From the NCBI RefSeq assembly GCF_016786305.1, contig NZ_JADWYV010000071.1: DNA of 39,016 bases; one strand, written 5' to 3'. Source of the DNA: Pseudofrankia nepalensis. Lineage in GTDB: Bacteria; Actinomycetota; Actinomycetes; Frankiales; Frankiaceae. This document shows positions 33,534 to 39,016 of this stretch, piece after piece. The position numbers were made by a program, and so were the translations under genes. Positions within the stretch are counted from its first letter, which is position 1. Each line of letters opens with the position of its first letter. The notes beneath the pieces were generated by a model. The model did not search any database. It was given only the letters and a program-made list of their open reading frames with translations, and was not told the DNA's origin.

Positions 33534-33559
33534 TTATAGCGGCGGTGCCGCCCGGTCAA
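33533..33559 (-). promoter_or_regulatory. Sigma-70-like promoter of the amidohydrolase
   Basis: On the minus strand TTGACC (33559-33554) is separated by 15 bp from TATAAT (33538-33533). It is the most consensus-like promoter in the window. Transcription would start near 33526. Confidence 0.65.
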
Positions 33560-33664
33560 GCCCGCCTGGCGCCCTGGCGGAGCGGATCGTGCCCGCGGTC
33601 GAGCGGACGGATCTCTTGGGTCACGCCCGTCCGGTTGCGCGGCTATGTCCGGTTGCCTATGGTA

Positions 33665-33678
33665 AGTGAGCATGTACT
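33665..33678 (+). promoter_or_regulatory. Class B operator-like site upstream of the thiolase
   Basis: AGTGAGCATGTACT lies 78 bp upstream of the thiolase start, just after a TATGGT -10-like element at 33658-33663. Confidence 0.55.
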
Positions 33679-33756
33679 TTGTGGCCGTGGATCGAGCGGG
33701 CCGCCGGCCCGCCGGCGCGTCCAGATGGCCTGTCCAGGACCAGGAGGAGCGAGCCA

Positions 33757-34869
33757 GTGCATGAGGCGGTCATTGTCTCGACGGCGCGGACGGCGATCGG
33801 GACGGCGTTCAAGGGCACGCTCACCGAGATGAGCGCGTTCGACCTCGGCACCCGGGCGGTGGCCGAGGCGCTCGGGCGGTCGGGAGTCGACCCGGCGCTC
33901 GTCGACGACGTGGTGCTCGGCGAGTCGCTGTACGGCGGCGGCGACATCGCCCGGTACGCGGCGGTGAACGCCGGCATCGTCGGAGTCCCGGGCATCGCCC
34001 ACAACCGGCACTGCGCGTCCGGCCTCGCCGCCGTGCAGAGCGCGGCGGCGTCGATCCGGTCGGGGATGGACCGCGTGGTCATCGCCGGCGGGGTGCAGTC
34101 GGCCTCGACGAAGCCGCGCGCACGCTGGCGGATTCCGGGCACCGACGAGTGGGACGAGGACTGGCTCGCCTACAGCCACCCCGAGACGCCGGACGCGCCG
34201 TGCCGGGACATGTCGATCACGGTCGGCTGGAACGCCGCGGTGCAGGCGAACCTCACCCGGGAGGAGATGGACGCCTGGGCCCTGCGGTCGCACCAGCGCG
34301 CGGTCGCCGCCATCGACGCCGGCAGTTTCGCCGAGGAGATCTTCCCGATCGAGGTGCCGCGGCGCGACGGCACCACCGTGACGTTCGCCGTGGACGAGCA
34401 CCCGCGGCGCACCACGTCGCTGGAGCGGCTCGCCGCGCTCAAGCCGATCCACCCGGAGATCGAGGGCTTCAGCATCACGGCCGGCAACGCGTCGGGCGTC
34501 AACGACGGCGCCGCGGCGATGGTGCTCGCCGACAGCGGGTTCGCCGAGAAGCACGGGCTCGAGCCGCTGGGCGTCATCCGCGCGTGGGCGTCGGTGGGCG
34601 TGCCGCCGGCCGAGACCGGCCTCGCGCCGACGATCGCGATCCCGAAGGCGCTGGAGCGGGCCGGGCTCACGATCGGCGACATCGCCCTGTGGGAGATCAA
34701 CGAGGCGTTCGCCTCGGTCGCCGTGGCCACCACCCGCATCCTCGGGCTCGACGACACGCTGGTGAACGTCGCCGGCAGCGGCTGCAGCCTCGGCCACCCG
34801 GTCGCCATGACCGGCTCACGGATGATCATCACGATGGTGCACGAGCTGCGCCGCCGCTCGGGCGCTTAG
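33757..34869 (+). CDS. Thiolase-family acyltransferase lacking the C-terminal Cys segment
   Basis: This 370-residue thiolase has the nucleophile Cys86 (NRHCASGLAAVQ), NEAFA, and His347 in CSLGHPVAMTG. It then ends at HELRRRSGA. In standard thiolases about 20 more residues follow (the strand carrying CxGGGxG, with the acid/base Cys). That segment is absent, and I do not find it in the other frames downstream. The enzyme therefore has one of two catalytic cysteines unless the neighbouring Cys in GSGCSLGHP substitutes. The GTG start follows AGGAGG by nine bases. The gene could be degradative (3-ketoacyl-CoA thiolysis) or a decayed copy; the frame and codon use show no other decay. Confidence 0.88.
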   Translation: MHEAVIVSTARTAIGTAFKGTLTEMSAFDLGTRAVAEALGRSGVDPALVDDVVLGESLYGGGDIARYAAVNAGIVGVPGIAHNRHCASGLAAVQSAAASIRSGMDRVVIAGGVQSASTKPRARWRIPGTDEWDEDWLAYSHPETPDAPCRDMSITVGWNAAVQANLTREEMDAWALRSHQRAVAAIDAGSFAEEIFPIEVPRRDGTTVTFAVDEHPRRTTSLERLAALKPIHPEIEGFSITAGNASGVNDGAAAMVLADSGFAEKHGLEPLGVIRAWASVGVPPAETGLAPTIAIPKALERAGLTIGDIALWEINEAFASVAVATTRILGLDDTLVNVAGSGCSLGHPVAMTGSRMIITMVHELRRRSGA

Positions 34870-34944
34870 CGCCCTCGTCGCCTGGTTTCAGGTCGAGCTA
34901 TGAGGCGGTGGCCGGACTGGGCTGGGGCTGACCTGGTGGCTGGG

Positions 34945-34970
34945 TTGGTACCGCGCTGATGCGCCGTCAC
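34945..34970. repeat. Dispersed intergenic repeat, copy 2
   Basis: This is the partner of 15921-15946 (24 of 26 identical). The word GGCTGGGTTG occurs just before it and again after it (near 34939 and 34978), suggesting a larger repeat element in the 34870-35128 spacer, which has no supported gene. Confidence 0.65.
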
Positions 34971-35096
34971 GAGCTGTGGCTGGGTTGCGCTCATCGCTCG
35001 CCGGGGTGACCACATCCGCCGCCGGCCGTGTCCTCGGGAACTCCGGTCAGATTGGTGGTGGGCGTGCTTGCCGGGCGGGGGCGTCAACCCCGGTGG

Positions 35097-35110
35097 AGTG
35101 AACGCACGCT
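35097..35110 (+). promoter_or_regulatory. Class B operator-like site upstream of CaiB no. 2
   Basis: AGTGAACGCACGCT lies 19 bp upstream of the start at 35129. The left half is conserved, the right half is weak. Confidence 0.45.
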
Positions 35111-35128
35111 TATCAGGGACAATGGGGT

Positions 35129-36250
35129 ATGACCGGCGCTCTCAGTGGTTACCGGGTCGTCGAGCTGGCCGGCATTGGGCCCGGGCCGTTCGCCGCCATG
35201 ATGCTGTCCGACATGGGAGCCGAGGTGCTCCGCGTCGACCGGGCCGACGCCGTCGGTGCCGAGGCGCCGTTATGGGACGTGAACGCCCGCGGCCGCCGCT
35301 CGGTGGGTGTCGACCTGAAGCACCCCGACGGGCGTGAGGCCGTGCTGCGGCTGGTCGAGCGGGCCGACGTGCTCATCGAGGGGTTCCGCCCCGGGGTGAC
35401 CGAGCGGCTCGGGCTCGGGCCGGACGACTGCCTGGCCCGCCAGCCTCGGCTCGTCTACGGGCGGATGACGGGCTGGGGCCAGGAGGGGCCGTACTCCCAG
35501 GCGCCCGGTCGTGACATCAACTACATCGCCCTGTCCGGCACCCTGGCCATGGTCGGCCCGGCGGGTGGGCCTCCGGTGCCGCCGGTCAACCTCGTGGGTG
35601 ACTTCGGCGGGGGCGGCCTGCTGCTCGCCTTCGGCGTCGTCTGCGCCCTGCTCGAGGCCGGTGGTTCTGGCCGCGGCCAGGTGGTGGACGCCGCCATGGT
35701 CGACGGCGCCGCCCTGCTGGCCGGGATGGTCCACGGGCTGCGGGCGGCCGGCGACTGGGGCGAGCGGGGCACCAACCTCCTCGACGGCGGTGCCTGGTTC
35801 TACGACGCCTACGAGACGGCCGACGGCCGGTACGTCTCGGTCGGGGCGATCGATCCCCGGGCGCGCCGGCAGCTCGCCGAGCTGACCGGGGTCGATCCCG
35901 GTGCGGACGACCGCTCGTCCTGGCCGGCCATGAAGGCCCGGCTGGCGGCGGTGATCCGGACCAGGACCCGGGACGAGTGGTGCGCCGCGCTCGAGGGCAC
36001 CGACGTCTGCTTCGCCCCGGTGCTGGAGCCGGACGAGGCCCCGGCGCACCCGCACAACCTCCAGCGCGCGACGTTCACCGAGGTCGGCGGGGTGGTCCAG
36101 CCGGCTCCGGCCCCCCGTTTCAGCCGTACTCCGCCGGCGGTCGCCGGCCCGCCCCCCGCCCCCGGGCAACACACCGAAGAAGCCCTGTCCGACTGGGGGT
36201 TCTCGTCCGAGGACGTGACCCGCCTGCGGGCCGTCGGTGCCATCCAGTAG
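35129..36250 (+). CDS. CaiB/BaiF family, racemase-like paralogue with altered active site (no. 2)
   Basis: This 373-residue paralogue of the protein at 17962 shares long blocks (VVELAG.GPGPF, GFRPGV, RLVY.RMTG, GGVVQPAPAPRFSRTP). Two of the three racemase catalytic residues are present, Asp158 (LVGDFGG) and Glu229 (YETADG), but the His of APGHDINY is Arg128 (APGRDINY, codon CGT). In mycobacterial MCR that His (His126) is the base for one stereoisomer, so this protein should not racemise normally. It might be a CoA transferase, a one-way deprotonase or inactive. A class B site lies just upstream. It is followed after 59 bp by the luciferase-like gene in the same direction. Confidence 0.92.
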   Translation: MTGALSGYRVVELAGIGPGPFAAMMLSDMGAEVLRVDRADAVGAEAPLWDVNARGRRSVGVDLKHPDGREAVLRLVERADVLIEGFRPGVTERLGLGPDDCLARQPRLVYGRMTGWGQEGPYSQAPGRDINYIALSGTLAMVGPAGGPPVPPVNLVGDFGGGGLLLAFGVVCALLEAGGSGRGQVVDAAMVDGAALLAGMVHGLRAAGDWGERGTNLLDGGAWFYDAYETADGRYVSVGAIDPRARRQLAELTGVDPGADDRSSWPAMKARLAAVIRTRTRDEWCAALEGTDVCFAPVLEPDEAPAHPHNLQRATFTEVGGVVQPAPAPRFSRTPPAVAGPPPAPGQHTEEALSDWGFSSEDVTRLRAVGAIQ

Positions 36251-36298
36251 TCCGCTGCTCCGCTCAGAGTACTGGCGTCTGATCGGGCAACCGTATAA

Positions 36299-36312
36299 AG
36301 TGAGCGCTCATG
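36299..36312 (+). promoter_or_regulatory. Class B operator overlapping the start codon, with -10 element
   Basis: AGTGAGCGCTCATG contains the perfect palindrome TGAGCGCTCA (36301-36310) and ends in the ATG of the next gene. TATAAA at 36294-36299 would start transcription around 36306, making the mRNA nearly leaderless; indeed no Shine-Dalgarno is present. Confidence 0.6.
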
Positions 36313-37479
36313 CACATAGGTCTTGGCCTCCAGTTCGCGAACCTTGATCGCGACGTATCTGACGCCGACGTGTACCGGTCGGAGCTGGGTCTCGCGGCTC
36401 GCGCCGAAGAGGTCGGTTTCGACTCGGTGTGGCTGTCCGAGCACCACTTCTCCGACTACCAGCTCACGTCGCAGCAGGCGATGGTGCTGGCCTGGGTGGC
36501 GGGTCAGACCCAGCGGGTGAAGCTCGGCACGATGGTCACCGTCCTGCCGTGGAACGACCCGGTGCGGGTGGCGGAGAAGTTCTCGGTGCTCGACCACATG
36601 TCCGGCGGCCGGGCCATCCTCGGGCTCGGGCGCGGCCTCGGGCAGAAGGAGTTCGTCGGCTTCTCCGTGCCGATGGGCGAGTCCCGCCGCCGGTTCAAGG
36701 AGTACAGCGCCGCGCTCCTCACCGCCCTGGAGACGGGCGTGATGGAGTACGACGGCGAGCTCTACCAGCAGCCGCGGGTCGAGATCCGGCCCCGGCCACT
36801 GGCGAGCTTCAAGGGCCGCACGTTCGCCTCCGCGGTGTCGCCGGAGTCGATGGAGATCATGGCCGGCATGGGCGTCGGGCTGATGGTCATCGCCCAGAAG
36901 CCCTGGCCCACGGCCATCGAGGAGCTGAAGAAGTACCGCGAGCGCTACTTCGAGCTCAACGGCACGGAGGCGCCGAAGCCGGTCCTCGTGATCGTCGCCG
37001 GCGTGAGCAAGAACCAGGCGCAGATCGAGAAGATCCGTAACGTGTACCTCCAGCGCTGGGCCCGCTCGACGGTCGAGCACTACGAGTTCGACAACGTCGG
37101 CTTCGCCAAGATCGAGGGCTACGAGTACTACGCCGGCCTGGCCAACAACATCCAGAAGCACGGCATCGACAAGTTCAACGGGTTCCTCGCCGACCTCCAG
37201 GTCTGGGGCACGCCCGAGCAGGTCACCGAGAAGCTGCTCGAGTACGTGAAGATGACCGACGCCGGTGGCGTCGTCGTGCCGCTGTGCTTCGGCGGCATGC
37301 CGGCCGGCGAGGCCCAGGACTGCTTCGAGCTGTTCGCCTCCGAGGTGCTGCCCGAGCTGAAGCGCCACGACGCCGGCGGCGACATCGGCGTGACCTACGA
37401 CGCCAAGCCGGCCGCTGACGCCGTGCCGGCCGCCGACATCGCATCCGCGGCCGACATCGCGCCGACGGCCGTCGCCTGA
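36310..37479 (+). CDS. Luciferase-like flavin-dependent monooxygenase
   Basis: This 389-residue luciferase-superfamily protein begins MHIGLGLQF and has FDSVWLSEHHFSDYQLTSQQ, VKLGTMVTVLPWNDPVRVAE, LDHMSGGRAILGLGRG, and a C-terminal WGTPEQVTEKLLEY block. The EHH motif and overall layout fit the FMN/FADH2-using alkanal-monooxygenase-like group rather than the F420 group. A flavin reductase gene lies two genes downstream and would supply reduced flavin. The last 25 residues are an Ala/Asp/Pro repeat (PAADAVPAADIASAADIAP), likely disordered. The start codon is inside a palindromic operator and lacks a Shine-Dalgarno, so translation is probably from a near-leaderless mRNA. Confidence 0.9.
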   Translation: MHIGLGLQFANLDRDVSDADVYRSELGLAARAEEVGFDSVWLSEHHFSDYQLTSQQAMVLAWVAGQTQRVKLGTMVTVLPWNDPVRVAEKFSVLDHMSGGRAILGLGRGLGQKEFVGFSVPMGESRRRFKEYSAALLTALETGVMEYDGELYQQPRVEIRPRPLASFKGRTFASAVSPESMEIMAGMGVGLMVIAQKPWPTAIEELKKYRERYFELNGTEAPKPVLVIVAGVSKNQAQIEKIRNVYLQRWARSTVEHYEFDNVGFAKIEGYEYYAGLANNIQKHGIDKFNGFLADLQVWGTPEQVTEKLLEYVKMTDAGGVVVPLCFGGMPAGEAQDCFELFASEVLPELKRHDAGGDIGVTYDAKPAADAVPAADIASAADIAPTAVA

Positions 37480-37488
37480 GGCGCGCTC

Positions 37489-38379
37489 ATGGGCATGTGT
37501 GACGGACGGGTGTGCCTGGTAACCGGCGCTGGCCGGGGGATCGGCCGGGCCTACGCCGAGGCGCTCGCCGCGCAGGGCGCGCGGGTGGTGGTCAACGACG
37601 TCGACGCCGGCGCGGTCGCCGAGGTCGTCGCCCTGGTGGGGGCCAGCGGCGGCCAGGCCGCCGGCCACGTCGGTGACGTGTCGACGGCGGCCGGCGCCGA
37701 CGGCCTGATCGCCACCGCGTTCGACACCTGGGGCGGCCTCGACGTCGTCGTGAACAACGCCGGCATCGCCCGCGACAAGATGCTGGTGAACATGTCCGAG
37801 GCCGACTGGGACGACGTGCTGCGGGTGCACCTCAAGGGCACGTTCCTCCTCACCCAGCGGGCCGCCCGCCACTGGCGGGAGCGGTCGAAGGCGGGCGGCG
37901 CCGTCGACGCCCGCGTCATCAACACGGTCTCGTCGGTGGGCCTGTACGGCCACGTCGGCCAGGCCAACTACGGCGCCGCCAAGGGCGCGATCGCCTCGTT
38001 CAGCCTGATCGCCGCCATGGAGCTCGCCCGTTACGGGGCGACCGTCAACGCCGTGTGCCCGACGGCGCTGACGCCGATGACCGAGGCCGTGGGGCTGGGA
38101 GACAGCGAGGCCGCCCGCGAGGGCCGGCTCGATCCGCGGTGGGTGGCCGCGGCGCTGGTGTGGCTCGCGTCGCCGCTGTCGGCCGACGTCACCGGCCGGG
38201 TGATCGTCGCCTCGGGCGTGCGCCTGGCGATCGCCGAGGGCTGGCACCGCGGGCCCACGGCGACGCCGGTCGACGACCCCGCGGCCGTCGACGCCGCCAT
38301 CCGCCCGCTGTTGGCCGCCGCCGCCCCGAACGCCGACGTCCAAGGAGACATCCCACGATGGTCGAGCGCACTCTCCTGA
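37489..38379 (+). CDS. Short-chain dehydrogenase/reductase (3-hydroxyacyl-CoA dehydrogenase-like)
   Basis: This 296-residue SDR resembles the N-terminal domain of peroxisomal multifunctional enzyme 2: TGAGRGIGRAYAEALAAQGARVVVNDVDAG, NNAGIARDKMLVNMSEADWDDVLRVHLKGTF, a longer loop (WRERSKAGGAVDARVINTVS) before Ser, and YGAAK. That resemblance favours a 3-hydroxyacyl-CoA or 17-beta-hydroxysteroid-type substrate. ATG at 37489 follows GAGG by six bases; an ATG two codons later is possible. It starts 9 bp after the luciferase-like gene and overlaps the flavin reductase by 22 bases. Confidence 0.9.
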   Translation: MGMCDGRVCLVTGAGRGIGRAYAEALAAQGARVVVNDVDAGAVAEVVALVGASGGQAAGHVGDVSTAAGADGLIATAFDTWGGLDVVVNNAGIARDKMLVNMSEADWDDVLRVHLKGTFLLTQRAARHWRERSKAGGAVDARVINTVSSVGLYGHVGQANYGAAKGAIASFSLIAAMELARYGATVNAVCPTALTPMTEAVGLGDSEAAREGRLDPRWVAAALVWLASPLSADVTGRVIVASGVRLAIAEGWHRGPTATPVDDPAAVDAAIRPLLAAAAPNADVQGDIPRWSSALS

Positions 38380-38912
38380 CGCACGGCGCCGAGGCCGACG
38401 ACGTCGACCCGGCCACCTTCCGCCACGTGCTTGGACATTTCTGCACCGGCGTGACGATCGTCACCGGCCTCGACGACTCCGGGTCTCCGTCCGGTCTCGC
38501 CTGCCAGTCCTTCACCTCACTTTCCCTCGACCCGCCGCTGGTGCTCATCTGCCCGGGCAGGAGCTCGACGAGCTGGCCGCGGATCGAGAGCACCGGACGG
38601 TTCACCGTCAACGTCCTGGCCGAGGACCAGCAGGACGTGTCGATGGCCTTCGGCTCCCGGACCGCCGCCAAGTTCGACGCGGTCCCCTGGCACGTCACCG
38701 ACCGCGGCGCCGTCGTCCTGGACAACGTCCTCGCGTGGGTCCACTGCGACATCGAGGCCACGTACGACGGTGGTGACCACCAGATCATCGTCGGCGCGGT
38801 TCGCCGGATGCGGATCCTGCGGGACCACGGACCGCTGCTGTTCTTCCGTGGCGGCTACGGGCTGCCGACCCAGAAGTCCGCGTCCACCATCTCGACGGTG
38901 GGAGACCGATAG
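38358..38912 (+). CDS. Flavin reductase (HpaC/HsaB-like)
   Basis: This 184-residue flavin-binding split-barrel reductase uses NAD(P)H to reduce FMN or FAD for a partner monooxygenase. Landmarks are HVLGHFCTGVTIVTGLDDSG, GLACQSFTSLSLDPPLVLIC, FTVNVLAEDQQDVSMAFGS and the C-terminal HQIIVGAVRRMRI followed by PLLFFRGGYG. AAGGAGA (38342-38348) precedes the ATG by nine bases. The start lies within the end of the SDR gene. The likely partner is the luciferase-like enzyme at 36310, as in two-component systems; the P450s do not need it. Confidence 0.93.
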   Translation: MVERTLLTHGAEADDVDPATFRHVLGHFCTGVTIVTGLDDSGSPSGLACQSFTSLSLDPPLVLICPGRSSTSWPRIESTGRFTVNVLAEDQQDVSMAFGSRTAAKFDAVPWHVTDRGAVVLDNVLAWVHCDIEATYDGGDHQIIVGAVRRMRILRDHGPLLFFRGGYGLPTQKSASTISTVGDR

Positions 38913-38985
38913 CCGCGATCGACATGGCGCACGACGACGGGGCCGGTTGACGATCATTTAGGCAACCCGCCCCCGGCGGGGGCGG

Positions 38986-39016
<31 letters not shown>

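Noticed and set aside
35809..38343. Long minus-strand open frame (about 844 codons) opposite CaiB no. 2, the luciferase-like gene and the SDR
   Set aside because: It is a compositional shadow; the plus strand encodes three recognisable proteins.

Overview
The window looks like one complete draft scaffold from a very GC-rich Actinomycetota genome. GC is above 70% by eye, third positions are almost always G or C, GTG starts are common, and ATGA/GTGA start-stop overlaps are frequent. The gene mix (cytochromes P450, CaiB/BaiF acyl-CoA racemases, F420- or FMN-type luciferase-like oxidoreductases, many SDRs, TetR and MerR regulators) suggests the Frankia/Pseudofrankia or Mycobacteriales-type catabolic gene pool. 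Frankiaceae is my best guess, made from style alone. No rRNA, tRNA, IS element, CRISPR array or replication origin is visible. Both ends and two internal places carry sequencing or assembly artefacts: a Nextera-like adapter at 27-60, poly-G/C runs, and two 10-N gaps at 11159-11168 and 32210-32219.

Layout. (1) 112-4731: a MerR regulator coupled to a truncated VIT-domain protein; a TetR regulator divergent from a DHA2-type efflux pump; a sucrase/ferredoxin-like protein. (2) 4811-8234, minus strand: SDR, aldehyde dehydrogenase, luciferase-like oxidoreductase. (3) 8520-15813, plus strand: a tightly coupled seven-gene run encoding E1 alpha, E1 beta, a free-standing lipoyl protein, SDR, SnoaL/NTF2-like protein, PF04909 amidohydrolase, Rieske oxygenase and a second SDR, closed by two stacked hairpins. 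(4) 16004-25472: a second NTF2-like protein, P450 no. 1, an alpha-methylacyl-CoA racemase-like CaiB, a secreted RCC1-repeat protein, a VOC protein divergent from P450 no. 2, a TetR regulator, a P450-type ferredoxin and an SDR. (5) 25777-32043: zinc alcohol dehydrogenase, imidazolonepropionase-like amidohydrolase and a 1259-residue fused indolepyruvate-type ferredoxin oxidoreductase. (6) 32283-38912: another PF04909 amidohydrolase, a C-terminally short thiolase, a second CaiB paralogue, an FMN-type luciferase-like monooxygenase, an SDR and a flavin reductase.

Taken together this is an accessory catabolic region for an unidentified hydrophobic, possibly methyl-branched or cyclic, carboxylic substrate. 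It has oxygenases (two P450s, one Rieske enzyme, one or two flavin systems), alcohol and aldehyde oxidation, CoA-ester epimerisation, thiolysis and two different 2-oxoacid decarboxylating systems. Acyl-CoA dehydrogenase, enoyl-CoA hydratase and CoA ligase genes are absent and would have to come from elsewhere in the genome.

The most interesting signals are regulatory and catalytic. A 14-bp dyad (AGTGAGCG....CT type) recurs at seven promoters from 16.6 to 36.3 kb. A different palindrome (GCAAGG..CCTTGC) links the 8.3-kb and 21.8-kb divergent promoters. A MerR-type TGACA-N-TGTCA site is present twice at its own promoter and three more times inside the MerR gene. Several enzymes have lost or altered key residues: CaiB no. 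2 (His to Arg), an SDR (YxxxR), P450 no. 2 (no I-helix acid) and the thiolase (missing its C-terminal Cys segment).
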